A stretch of 64,000 bases of DNA, taken from assembly GCF_013426895.1 (NCBI RefSeq), contig NZ_AP023176.1, positions 1,674,001-1,738,000 on the forward strand, read 5' to 3'. Shown one piece after another: positions 28,363-36,562 of this stretch (its first letter is position 1; each line of letters starts with the position of its first letter). The position numbers were made by a program, and so were the translations under genes. The stretch comes from Paraburkholderia largidicola (lineage in GTDB: Bacteria; Pseudomonadota; Gammaproteobacteria; Burkholderiales; Burkholderiaceae). A model generated the notes under the pieces. The model had not been told where the DNA came from, searched no databases, and saw nothing but the letters and a program-made list of their open reading frames with translations.

Positions 28363-29226
28363 ATGCGCCTCGATGATGAAGCAGAAAGTCAGAACGTCGA
28401 AGACCGCAGAGGCGGCGGGATGCGGGTAGGCGGCGGCATTGGTCTTGGGACCATCATCATCGCGCTGGCCGCTTCTTACTTTTTCGGCATCAACCCGATG
28501 ACGATCATCAACGGCGCGCAAGTGCTCCAAGGTAACGCGCCGCAGCATCAGGCGCCGACAAGCGCACGCCCCGTCGAGGATCAGGGCAGTCAGTTCGTTC
28601 GGCGTGTGCTCGGCAACACTGAACGTACGTGGCAATATATCTTCCGGACGCGTTTCGATCAGGACTATCCAGCACCCAAGCTCGTACTTTTCAGTGATGC
28701 AACGCGTACCGCGTGCGGTACCGGTCAGTCCGCCATGGGCCCTTTCTATTGCCCGCCCGATCGCACTGTCTATATCGACCTGTCGTTCTACCGCGAATTG
28801 CGCGACCGTTTCGGTGCGGGCGGTGACTTCGCGCAAGCGTACGTGATCGCGCATGAGGTCGGCCATCATGTTCAGAACGTGCTGGGGATCTCCGATAAGT
28901 ATGAAGCCGCGCGTGCGCGTATGTCTGCGGCACGTGGCAACGCCTTGTCAGTGCGCCTGGAATTGCAGGCAGATTGCTTCGCCGGCGTGTGGGCAGCCGT
29001 CGCGCAGAAACAGAATGCGAGGCTGATAGAACCGGGAGACTTTGAACAGGGTCTCAACGCAGCCGCCGCGATCGGCGATGACCGGCTACAGCGGCAATCG
29101 CAGGGACGCGTCGTGCCCGACGCATTCACGCATGGCACGAGTGAGCAGCGTCAGCGATGGCTACGGCGTGGCATGACGACGGGGGATATCCGTCAATGCG
29201 ACACGTTCTCCGCGCAGTCGTTGTAA
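28363..29226 (+). CDS. ypfJ: YpfJ-type neutral zinc metallopeptidase, membrane-anchored
   Basis: Putative zinc peptidase (pfam04228-like) of 287 residues. A polar N-terminus with RRGGGMRVGGG precedes one membrane segment (about residues 27-45, IGLGTIIIALAASYFFG). The catalytic domain carries HEVGHHVQ, the HExxH zinc site, and the downstream SVRLELQADCFAGVW helix supplies the third ligand, as usual in this family. The start has AGAGGAAACGAAC upstream. The physiological substrate of this family is not established. It is convergent with surE. Confidence 0.88.
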   Translation: MRLDDEAESQNVEDRRGGGMRVGGGIGLGTIIIALAASYFFGINPMTIINGAQVLQGNAPQHQAPTSARPVEDQGSQFVRRVLGNTERTWQYIFRTRFDQDYPAPKLVLFSDATRTACGTGQSAMGPFYCPPDRTVYIDLSFYRELRDRFGAGGDFAQAYVIAHEVGHHVQNVLGISDKYEAARARMSAARGNALSVRLELQADCFAGVWAAVAQKQNARLIEPGDFEQGLNAAAAIGDDRLQRQSQGRVVPDAFTHGTSEQRQRWLRRGMTTGDIRQCDTFSAQSL

Positions 29227-29285
29227 TCCCGGTGCTTCATCGATTCGCGCTGCCGACGCATCTGCAGCCCGTGACGCGGCGACTT

Positions 29286-29309
29286 CGCCCGGACCCATCG
29301 CTCCGGGCG
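29286..29309. terminator. Terminator-like hairpin between ypfJ and surE
   Basis: A perfect 8-bp stem, CGCCCGGA / TCCGGGCG with loop CCCATCGC, lies between the two convergent genes. There is no T-run on either strand, so it may act as a bidirectional barrier or an mRNA 3' end stabiliser. Its arms nearly match those of the terminator at 21183. Confidence 0.4.
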
Positions 29310-29320
29310 CCTCACCAGCT

Positions 29321-30103
29321 TCAAGCGCTCAACGACGCCGACAGCTTCGCAAAGGTATTCTCGTCCGTACGATCGAAGTAAAGCGGCGTCACCGACACGC
29401 GCCCCGATGCGACCACGGCCGTTTCGCTATCCGGCGCGTTCTCGCGCGGGCCACGCTGAAAGCGCAGCCAGTGATACTCGAGGCCGCGCGGATCGACCTG
29501 CGGCAGCACGTCGATCCCTTCGACGAGACCCACGCCCTGCTTCGTCGGCGTCAGCGGTCCTGCCGCCGAGGCATCGACATCGGGGAAATTGACGTTCAGG
29601 CAAACGGGCGCGTCGTGCTCGATGGCCAGCAACTGGCGGATCACGCCCGGCGCGAGCGCGCGTGCCGTATCCCAGCGCACGTTCTCGCGGTCCCGGAAGG
29701 TCTGACTCAAGGCAATCGACGGCAGACCGAGCAGCAGCCCTGTCATCGCCGCGCCGACGGTGCCGGAGAACATCGTCTCGACGCCGAGATTGCCGCCGCG
29801 ATTGATGCCGGACAGGACGAGCGTCGGCCGCCTGTCGCGCATCAGATGACGCACGGCCATCACGACGCAGTCGCCGGGCGTGCCCACTACGCCGAAGCGG
29901 CGCTCGCCCTGGCGGCTCACGCGCAGCGGCGAATGCAGGCTGATCGAATGCGACGTGCCGCTCTGATCGTGCTCGGGTGCGACGACCCATACTTCGTCGG
30001 CCAACTCGTTGGCAACGGCTTCGAGCACGGCGAGGCCGGGGGCGTCGATGCCGTCGTCGTTGGTGAGAAGAACGCGGGGGACCTTGCTGAAGGATGCGGA
30101 CAT
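29321..30103 (-). CDS. surE: 5'/3'-nucleotidase SurE
   Basis: Survival protein E family phosphatase, 260 residues, hydrolysing nucleoside 5'- and 3'-monophosphates in the cytosol. The divalent metal site is built from LLTNDDGIDAPG near the N-terminus and the later VLSGINRGGNLG segment; both are intact. This copy is not linked to pcm, nlpD or rpoS, its usual core neighbours in proteobacteria, so it is likely a second, accessory SurE. It lies 83 bp downstream of the porin gene on the same strand. Confidence 0.93.
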   Translation of the reverse strand: MSASFSKVPRVLLTNDDGIDAPGLAVLEAVANELADEVWVVAPEHDQSGTSHSISLHSPLRVSRQGERRFGVVGTPGDCVVMAVRHLMRDRRPTLVLSGINRGGNLGVETMFSGTVGAAMTGLLLGLPSIALSQTFRDRENVRWDTARALAPGVIRQLLAIEHDAPVCLNVNFPDVDASAAGPLTPTKQGVGLVEGIDVLPQVDPRGLEYHWLRFQRGPRENAPDSETAVVASGRVSVTPLYFDRTDENTFAKLSASLSA

Positions 30104-30145
30104 GACGTGAGATACCGGTAACGGACAGATGCCGTTACGCTACCA

Positions 30146-30176
30146 CAAGCCGAACCGGCTTCACCGGTCCGGCTTG
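30146..30176 (-). terminator. Terminator-like hairpin after the porin gene
   Basis: A 13-bp stem with one mismatch (arms CAAGCCGaACCGG and CCGGTcCGGCTTG, loop CTTCA) begins about 10 bp after the porin stop. It lacks a T-run. Position suggests a 3' end for the porin transcript before surE. Confidence 0.5.
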
Positions 30177-30185
30177 CGCTTCACG

Positions 30186-31406
30186 TCAGAAGCGATGAAT
30201 CACACCAAGGCCAAACGCAAACTGACTGGCCGACGACGAAGGCGTCGAGTTGAAGCCATCGCCGATACTCGCGGTCGCGTCGATGATCTGCCCCGCGCCA
30301 TTCGTGCCGAGCGTCTTGCCGTTCGCGTGCTGATACGCTTCGAGTGCATAGAGGCCCGTACGCTTGGACAGCGAATAGTACTGGGACAGGTTGAACTGCT
30401 GATACGACGCGGCATCCGTAATGCCATTCGAGCGGGTAGCACGCGTATAGCTGTAGCCCGCGGCAAAGTCCCACGTCACAGCCGGCTTCCAGTGCAGCAC
30501 GGCACCACCCGTATTGAAGATCGCCGTACCGGTGAACTTCGAATTGATGCCGGGAATGTACTGAACATTCGAGTAAGTCGCCGTGACGTCCCACGCGCTG
30601 TTGAACGTATAGCCGCCACCCACGGCAAAACGCTGCTGCGCGCGCGCCGTCTGATAGCCGTTCGTCAACGCGGATACGCCGATCTGCGAGCCGCCGTTCG
30701 TCGTGGTGGAATCCGCGCCCCACGCGCCGCCGCCCGAGGTCGAATTGTTGATCCGCGAGAAGCCGACCGCGAGACCGATCGGGCCTAGCGCGTACTGGAT
30801 CGCCGTCGCCCATGTCGAGCCCTGGTTCACGCTGCCCGCTACGCCGCCGAGCGAATACGAGCCGCTCACCGTCACGCCGTACAGCTTCGGCGACGTGTAC
30901 TCGAGCGTATTGTTCGCGCGATAGATCGTGTCGAGCCCGTCGATATCGCCAGGATGCGCGCCGTAGAAGCCCGTGATCCAGGTCGTCGGGCTATACGGCG
31001 ACAACAGCTGATAGTACGAAGCGTACTGGCGGCCTGCCGTGAACGTACCGTAGGTCGGATTCGTCACGCCGACATACGCGAGACGGCCGAACATCGCATT
31101 GGTGTACTGCTGCGCGCCCGTCCCCGAATTGAAACCCGACTCCAGTTGAAAGATCGCTTTCGTACCGCCGCCGAGATCTTCCGCGCCTTTCAGGCCGAAG
31201 CGACTGCCCGCCCACACGCCCGGCGTCATCTTGACGACGGAGTGCCCGCCGCTCGTCGATCCAAGCGATGTCGAACTGCTCTGATACGCCAGTCCGTTAT
31301 CGACAATGCCGTACAACGTCACGCTGCTCTGCGCAAACGCCGGCGCCCCGCCGACGATCGCCGCCCCGATGACAACCGCCTTGACGCTACTGGTACTCCT
31401 CTTCAT
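30186..31406 (-). CDS. Gram-negative trimeric porin
   Basis: Outer-membrane general porin of the Burkholderia type, 406 residues. The start MKRSTSSVKAVVIGAAIVGG follows GGAGGTCACAAGA; an ATG five codons earlier lacks a site. The signal peptide ends near APAFAQ. The mature protein opens SSVTLYGIVDNGLAYQSS and ends with a GLGVIHRF strand terminating in Phe, as needed for outer-membrane assembly. It is third in a run with an AAHS carrier and a small membrane protein, so it may be the outer-membrane entry for an aromatic acid. Confidence 0.92.
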   Translation of the reverse strand: MKRSTSSVKAVVIGAAIVGGAPAFAQSSVTLYGIVDNGLAYQSSSTSLGSTSGGHSVVKMTPGVWAGSRFGLKGAEDLGGGTKAIFQLESGFNSGTGAQQYTNAMFGRLAYVGVTNPTYGTFTAGRQYASYYQLLSPYSPTTWITGFYGAHPGDIDGLDTIYRANNTLEYTSPKLYGVTVSGSYSLGGVAGSVNQGSTWATAIQYALGPIGLAVGFSRINNSTSGGGAWGADSTTTNGGSQIGVSALTNGYQTARAQQRFAVGGGYTFNSAWDVTATYSNVQYIPGINSKFTGTAIFNTGGAVLHWKPAVTWDFAAGYSYTRATRSNGITDAASYQQFNLSQYYSLSKRTGLYALEAYQHANGKTLGTNGAGQIIDATASIGDGFNSTPSSSASQFAFGLGVIHRF

Positions 31407-31468
31407 TCTTGTGACCTCCATCTTCCTGGTTTTTGCTGCTGTTTGAGTTCTTTAAAACCGTTGTGTCG

Positions 31469-32011
31469 TTATGTTCTGTACTCGCTCAGCTTCCGCTTCA
31501 CCGTCAAAGCCAATGGCACGGTAAAGAAGAAATGAGACATAAAGCCGCCAATCACGACATTGGGGTTCGTGTAATCGGGGTGGTTGTCCGAGACGACGAT
31601 GATCGCGACGTGCATGACGATCCACGCCAGCACAGCGTAAAAGAGCGCGACGAAAGTCGCTTCGTATCCGCGGCGTTGAAAGTACGGCCAGATCGCGGCG
31701 AACAGCACGCCCCACCCGAGCGCAAAAACGAAGTGAATGCCCGTGCCGACGACATACGCCCACACGCCGATCGATTCCTGCACCGCCTTGCCGAACACCA
31801 GCCCTGTCGCGTTGCGCGGAATGCCCGCGAGCGGCATCAGATGCTGGATGCCGACCCATACGACGGCTTCGTAGATCCAGATGATCACCGCGCCGAGCAG
31901 CCCGGCCGCCAGTCCCGCACGAAGCATCGCGGATACGCTCGGCCAGCCTGACGCATTCAGCGCTGCATTGCCGCCGAGTTCTTTTCCGCTAATGCTGAAG
32001 TTGCCAGCCAT
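31469..32011 (-). CDS. Small four-helix membrane protein of unknown function
   Basis: Protein of 180 residues with about four membrane segments, the clearest being MLRAGLAAGLLGAVIIWIYEAVVW, GTGIHFVFALGWGVLFAAIW and FYAVLAWIVMHVAIIVV. The start at 32011 (MAGNFSIS) has GAGGAGACACGAG upstream and is preferred to an ATG five codons earlier. It sits between the AAHS carrier and the porin on the same strand. I do not recognise the family; a role accompanying uptake is suggested only by location. Confidence 0.8.
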   Translation of the reverse strand: MAGNFSISGKELGGNAALNASGWPSVSAMLRAGLAAGLLGAVIIWIYEAVVWVGIQHLMPLAGIPRNATGLVFGKAVQESIGVWAYVVGTGIHFVFALGWGVLFAAIWPYFQRRGYEATFVALFYAVLAWIVMHVAIIVVSDNHPDYTNPNVVIGGFMSHFFFTVPLALTVKRKLSEYRT

Positions 32012-32095
32012 CTCGTGTCTCCTCATGCCGGTTTAAACATCGGGTATTTCGAAAGCCGATGGCGCATGGCCATCGGCGAACTTCACGTATTGACT

Positions 32096-33439
32096 TCAGA
32101 CATCGGCCACTGGACTCGTGATGAAGCGCAACGCAACGCGGTTCATCACGATCGCAATGGCAGCGATCACGGCAGGCACGGCGAGCACCGAGAACACCGT
32201 CGCAAAGCTGAAGCCCAGCGAGAGCAATGCGCCACCTACCAGCGAACCCAGAATCCCGCCCAGCCGGCCAAATCCCAGCATCCAGCTGACGCCCGTGGCA
32301 CGCGCACGGGTCGGGTAGCAGCTCGGCGCGAGCGCGTTGAGGCCCGTTTGCGCGCCGCTCATGAAGAAGCCGGCACACGCGACGAGAATGGGCAGCGTGC
32401 CCGACTGGAGCGTGCCCATGCCGAGCGCGAAAATGAACGCGCCGCCGAGCAGATACGAGCAGCCGATGACGGCATTGCGGTCCATCCGGTCCATCGCGAA
32501 GCCGACTGCCACCGCGCCGACCGTGCCGCCCAGCTGGAACATGCCGGTGATTGCCGCTGCGCGTTCGACGGGCAGGCCCGCGTCCTTGATGAGCGTCGGC
32601 AGCCAGCCCGTCAGCAGATAGATGATCAGCAGGCCCATGAAGTACGTGACCCACAGCATCAGCGTGCTCATCGCGTAGCCGTCCGCGAACAGCATGCGCA
32701 CGGGCGCTTTTGCGGCAACGACGGGTTCCGGCGCGGTGAAGCGAACGTCGTCAGCGAAGCGGTGCCCGCAGACACGTCCCAAGGTGCGCGCAATGCGCTC
32801 CGTGACGGCCTTGCGCACGAGCAGCAGTCGCGCGGACTCGGGCAACAGCCACAGCAGCAACGGCACGCTGACGACGGGCAGAATGCCGCCGAACATGAAC
32901 ACCGCGCGCCAGCCGAAATGCGGAATCAGCCACGCGGCAACGAAGCCGCCTGCGCCCGAGCCGAAGTTGAAACCGGTGAACATGATCGTCAGCAGCAGCG
33001 AACGGCTGCGCGACGGCACGTACTCGGACAGCAGCGTCGTCGAGTTCGGCATCGCGGCGCCGAGACCGAGGCCCGTCAGAAAGCGCAGGATCACGAGCGC
33101 GGTGGGTGTCTCCGCGAACGCGCAGAGCAGGCTGAAAAGCCCGAAGCAGAACACGGAGCCAATCAATATTTTCTTTCGCCCGACACGATCGGCCATCGGT
33201 CCGGCTACCAGCGCGCCCACCGCGAGGCCGACCATCGCGGCGCTCATCACGGGCCCGAAGGCGGCGCGGCTCACGTTCCAGTCATGCATGATGACGGGCG
33301 CGACGAAGCCCATGACGGCCGTGTCGAGCCCGTCCATGGTGACGATCCAGAAGCACAGCACGAGCACGAGCCACTGGTACGCCGACATCTTGCGTTCGTC
33401 GATAAACGCCTTGATGTCGACTGATTCTGTTGGTTTCAT
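32096..33439 (-). CDS. Aromatic acid:H+ symporter (AAHS) family MFS transporter
   Basis: Inner-membrane carrier of 447 residues, 12 predicted helices, of the PcaK/BenK/GalT type. The DG motif in helix 1 region, VTMDGLDTAVMGF, and the loop signature GPMADRVGRKK between helices 2 and 3 are diagnostic of AAHS carriers for hydroxybenzoates, gallate and related acids. It is upstream of a membrane protein and a porin on the same strand, and near regulators of aromatic catabolism type. A remnant of a LigB-like dioxygenase lies just upstream. Confidence 0.9.
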   Translation of the reverse strand: MKPTESVDIKAFIDERKMSAYQWLVLVLCFWIVTMDGLDTAVMGFVAPVIMHDWNVSRAAFGPVMSAAMVGLAVGALVAGPMADRVGRKKILIGSVFCFGLFSLLCAFAETPTALVILRFLTGLGLGAAMPNSTTLLSEYVPSRSRSLLLTIMFTGFNFGSGAGGFVAAWLIPHFGWRAVFMFGGILPVVSVPLLLWLLPESARLLLVRKAVTERIARTLGRVCGHRFADDVRFTAPEPVVAAKAPVRMLFADGYAMSTLMLWVTYFMGLLIIYLLTGWLPTLIKDAGLPVERAAAITGMFQLGGTVGAVAVGFAMDRMDRNAVIGCSYLLGGAFIFALGMGTLQSGTLPILVACAGFFMSGAQTGLNALAPSCYPTRARATGVSWMLGFGRLGGILGSLVGGALLSLGFSFATVFSVLAVPAVIAAIAIVMNRVALRFITSPVADV

Positions 33440-33454
33440 AGATGTCTCCGAAAA

Positions 33455-33491
33455 AAAGGTGCCCCGCCCCGGGCTTCTGTCGAACCCGGGG
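33455..33491 (-). terminator. Possible terminator upstream of the AAHS gene
   Basis: A 7-bp stem CCCCGGG/CCCGGGG (33467-33491) is followed on the minus strand, after about eight bases, by seven T residues. It lies between the dioxygenase remnant and the AAHS carrier, so it could end the remnant's transcript or act as an attenuator. The offset T-run makes it uncertain. Confidence 0.35.
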
Positions 33492-33545
33492 TCTTGTTGT
33501 ATCGAAGGAGAAAAGCGACTACGGAAGATTCAGCGGCGGCGCTCG

Positions 33546-33683
33546 CTACACCGCTTCAGGTACTCGACGCATCGTCAGGACCGCTTCCCGTATTTCGCCC
33601 CGCATACGGGTGTGCATGCCGAGATTCGTGATCGTCACAGTCGGCATGTTCGACGTTCCGATACCACCCATAATCCTTGCCAT
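33546..33683 (-). pseudogene. N-terminal remnant of a LigB-type extradiol dioxygenase
   Basis: Reading from an ATG with a GGAAG site upstream, the frame begins MARIMGGIGTSNMPTV and then loses similarity, stopping after 45 codons. Protocatechuate 4,5-dioxygenase beta subunits and gallate dioxygenases begin in the same way, with MARI.GG...SH.PT; here the following conserved His is Asn. The family needs about 270-420 residues, so this is a stub left by deletion. The rest of the 33440-34081 gap holds no other gene that I can support. Confidence 0.6.
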
Positions 33684-34081
33684 TTCGATGTCTTCCGTCA
33701 CTTCACGCTGCGCGGCGCTCGCGCGCCAGTCGGATAGCTCGCGGTCTTCCTGCTTCCTGAACTTGCGGCTATCTTGGGATACAAAGATATAGAAATGGCA
33801 TCCACTCCCGGTAGTGCGGGTAAACCACATGAAAGGCCGGTCAGATTCGGTAAGACAAGGCGGAACGGGATGCGCGAGCCGGTGGTAGGCGGCCCGATTG
33901 CCCGACAGATCAGGCTCTGTGGTATCCCGAGACGTGGGTGAGCCGGTTCGCTTCGCTATCGGCAGTCGTACATGCCGATAAACAGAACAGATGGCAAGCG
34001 AATCAAGTCGCAATGCGTTGAAACGGCGTTGTTGCGCGATCATGAGCGCCGTTATACTGACCAGCCGATGAGTAGAAACAC

Positions 34082-34783
34082 ATGAACGAGACAACCCAGC
34101 AAGCGATTGTTCACACGTTGCGCGAAAAGATCCTCGCAGGGGAACTGGCGCCCGGCCAGCGTCTCGTCGAGGCGCAACTCGCGCAATGGCTCGGCGTATC
34201 CCGCACGCCGCTGCGTTACGCGTTGAGCGTATTGGCAAGTGAAGCACTGCTCGAACGTTCGGGTGCGCGCGGTTTCGTGGTGCGGCGCTTCAGCGTGCGC
34301 GACGTGCTGAATGCAATCGACGTGCGCGGCGTGCTCGAAGGTCTCGCTGCGCGGATGGTCGCGGAAAATGGCGTGTCGGCGGCACTCGCCGCATCGCTGA
34401 ATACATGTTTGCGCGAGGGCGACGAGATTTTCAACGCGGGCGCGTTGAAGCATGGCGACGACTTGCGCTATGCAGCGATGAACGGCCGTTTTCACGCGCT
34501 GATTATCGAAGCCTCGCAGAACGCCGCAATCAGCGCTGCATTGAGCCTGAACGACAAGATCCCCTTCGTCGCGCCATCGACCATTGCATTCGACGAATCC
34601 GCTCGGGACCGCCAGTTCTCGATGCTCACGTATGCGCACCGGCAACATCATGCGATCGTCAATGCGCTGGTCAATGGCGAAGGCGCGCGCGTCGACGCGC
34701 TCATGAAGGAACACACGCATATATCGAAGGAAAGCCTCAATCTGTCGTTGCCGACGCTGCATCTGATCGCGGGCGCGGCATGA
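34082..34783 (+). CDS. GntR-family (FadR subfamily) transcriptional regulator
   Basis: Regulator of 233 residues. The N-terminal winged HTH (about 5-70) contains LAPGQRLVEAQLAQWLGVSR, and an all-helical FCD effector domain (about 80-220) has conserved HALIIEAS and HRQHHAIVNAL segments that supply metal- or ligand-binding His residues. It is divergent from the AAHS-porin set across a 640-bp region with the dioxygenase remnant, and lies 40 bp upstream of the LysR gene. Control of aromatic acid uptake or catabolism is likely. Confidence 0.88.
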   Translation: MNETTQQAIVHTLREKILAGELAPGQRLVEAQLAQWLGVSRTPLRYALSVLASEALLERSGARGFVVRRFSVRDVLNAIDVRGVLEGLAARMVAENGVSAALAASLNTCLREGDEIFNAGALKHGDDLRYAAMNGRFHALIIEASQNAAISAALSLNDKIPFVAPSTIAFDESARDRQFSMLTYAHRQHHAIVNALVNGEGARVDALMKEHTHISKESLNLSLPTLHLIAGAA

Positions 34784-34823
34784 TGGCGATTGCGGCTTTT
34801 AGTACTTTCTTCTGGCCTATTCC

Positions 34824-36071
34824 GTGAGCAGCAAAGATCTTCTCAACATCGCACAGTTGCGCGCGTTCAAACTCGTCGCGGATACGGGCAGTGCCACGCG
34901 CGCGGCTTCCGCGCTGTTTCGTGCGCAGTCGGCCGTCACGCGTTCGGTGCAGGAACTCGAAGCCGCGCTGGGCGAACCGCTGTTCGACCGCAAGCCTTCC
35001 GGCATGCTGCCGACGCCCGTCGGCCGCGCAGTGCTGAATCGCTGCGAACGGCTCTTCGCGGAGCTGGAAGAACTCGCGCAATGGTGCGCCGCGCGTCAGG
35101 CGCGCCGCCGTCCTGCGGCGGAAGGTTCGTTGCCCGCCTACCTGCTCAATACGCGGCGGCTGCAACTGTTCTCGGCGCTCGCGCGTCATCGGCATATGCC
35201 GAGCGCGGCAAAGGCTTTCGGCATCAGCCAGCCGGCCGTGAGCACGGCGATTCGCGTGCTCGAGAGCGGCTCGGGTCTGCAACTGTTCCATCGTAATCCG
35301 CGCGGCATCCTGTTGACCACGGAGGGCGAAACGTTCCTGCTGCACGTGCGCCGCGCGCTGAACGAACTGCGCCACGTACCCGACGATATCGCCGCGTTGC
35401 ACGGCTACATTCAGGGCGCAGTGACAGTGGGCGCGCTGCCGCTCGGCCGCACGCTGATCCTGCCGAAAGCGATCGCAAGCATGAGCGCGAAGCATCCGGG
35501 CGTGCGCATCATCACCGACGAGAGCGCATACGAAACATTGGTCGCGGGACTGCGCGCCGGCGATATCGATTTCATTCTCGGCGCGTTGCGCGAGAACGAT
35601 GCATCGAGTGGCCTGATGAACGAGCGCCTGATGTCGGACGATATGGTCGTGCTCGCGCGGCGCGCGCATCCGCTGGCGAACGCGCGCGGCCTGACGCTCG
35701 CCGATCTGCAGAACGTGCAATGGATCGTGCCGCGCAGCCACGCGCCGGCACGCGGGCTGTTCGAAGCGCAATTCAAGCGGATCAAACTGAAGCCGCCCAT
35801 GCCGTCCGTCGAAACGGCGGACCTCGCGGTGATTCGCGGACTGCTGCTCGGCACGGACATGCTCGCGGCACTGTCCGCACAGCAACTGCACTACGAATGT
35901 CAGTCGGGTGAACTGGTCGTGCTCGATGTAAAGCTGCACAACACGCGGCGCGAAATCGGCCTCACGATGCGCGGCGCGGGGACGCCGTCCCCGGCCGCGC
36001 GGGCGTTGATCGACGCGATACGTCTTGCCGTCGTCGACGTCGCGCGCACGATCAGCATGGTGGAAGCGTAA
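34824..36071 (+). CDS. LysR-type regulator with two N-terminal HTH domains
   Basis: Regulator of 415 residues, about 100 longer than normal LysR proteins. Two consecutive LysR-type HTH domains are visible: residues 8-67 (QLRAFKLVADTGSATRAASA) and 108-168 (RRLQLFSALARHRHMPSAAK), each with its own dimer helix start, followed by the LysR substrate-binding domain (about 190-400). Double-HTH LysR regulators occur with gallate/protocatechuate catabolic genes; here the nearby AAHS carrier and dioxygenase remnant agree. Start is at the end of a short gap after the GntR gene. Confidence 0.85.
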   Translation: MSSKDLLNIAQLRAFKLVADTGSATRAASALFRAQSAVTRSVQELEAALGEPLFDRKPSGMLPTPVGRAVLNRCERLFAELEELAQWCAARQARRRPAAEGSLPAYLLNTRRLQLFSALARHRHMPSAAKAFGISQPAVSTAIRVLESGSGLQLFHRNPRGILLTTEGETFLLHVRRALNELRHVPDDIAALHGYIQGAVTVGALPLGRTLILPKAIASMSAKHPGVRIITDESAYETLVAGLRAGDIDFILGALRENDASSGLMNERLMSDDMVVLARRAHPLANARGLTLADLQNVQWIVPRSHAPARGLFEAQFKRIKLKPPMPSVETADLAVIRGLLLGTDMLAALSAQQLHYECQSGELVVLDVKLHNTRREIGLTMRGAGTPSPAARALIDAIRLAVVDVARTISMVEA

Positions 36072-36109
36072 GCCGCGCGGAGACCCGCGCGGCTACTGGC
36101 TGGTCGAAG

Positions 36110-36268
36110 TCAACGTCGCACGCGTGAGAAGCGGCACCAGCTATGGTGATCGAGATTCTTCAGCAATTCCGCGCGCGACCGCTCGCGACGGTAGTGCTGC
36201 ACCACCGACAGCAACGCAATCAACAGCACGGATCCCCCGAGAGCAGTCACAATCCATGTTTCGTTCAT
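36110..36268 (-). CDS. Small single-helix membrane protein downstream of phaB
   Basis: A 52-codon frame starting MNETWIVTALGGSVLLIALL. One membrane helix (about residues 5-25) is followed by a basic stretch YRRERSRAELL, so the C-terminus should face the cytosol. An AGGGGATGGCA sequence precedes the ATG. It lies on the same strand as phaB, after another small frame, with a 45-bp gap. I do not recognise the family. Coding potential is suggested by the clean amphipathic layout and codon choice. Confidence 0.5.
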   Translation of the reverse strand: MNETWIVTALGGSVLLIALLSVVQHYRRERSRAELLKNLDHHSWCRFSRVRR

Positions 36269-36313
36269 TGCCATCCCCTGTAACAGCTACGCCTGCAATG
36301 TCGCGCCATGTTT

Positions 36314-36490
36314 TCAGAGCGGGCACTGTCCCGCCTTCGGACAATTGCCTGAGTTCATGCACTGCTCGAAAACCAGTTCGCGGTATCGACCCGCGTCGCG
36401 ATCCGCAGGCGTACGCGGCCCAAAAGTCCGGTTCACGACGACGATCTGGTTCGTGCACCGGCATTGATAAAGCTGTTGTTTTGTCTCCAC
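36314..36490 (-). CDS. Small Cys-rich protein downstream of phaB
   Basis: A 58-codon frame from a GTG at 36490, preceded by AAGGAAGA at good spacing. The sequence contains QCRCTNQIVVVNRTFGPRTP, then FEQCMNSGNCPKAGQCPL at the end, with Cys at 10, 12, 44, 50 and 56. The paired cysteines suggest metal binding or a small disulfide or iron-sulfur fold. It begins 72 bp after the phaB stop on the same strand and is followed by the small membrane protein. No family recognised. Confidence 0.5.
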   Translation of the reverse strand: METKQQLYQCRCTNQIVVVNRTFGPRTPADRDAGRYRELVFEQCMNSGNCPKAGQCPL

Positions 36491-36562
36491 CACTTCTTCC
36501 TTGTCAGGCCCTTTCCGCTATCTCTGGACTTGCGTGGGCCCTTGTTTATTGTCGATACGAAA

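Noticed and set aside
32015..33424. A 469-codon plus-strand frame opposite the AAHS carrier
   Set aside because: Arg/Gln/His-rich with no motif; the opposite strand encodes a complete 12-helix carrier.
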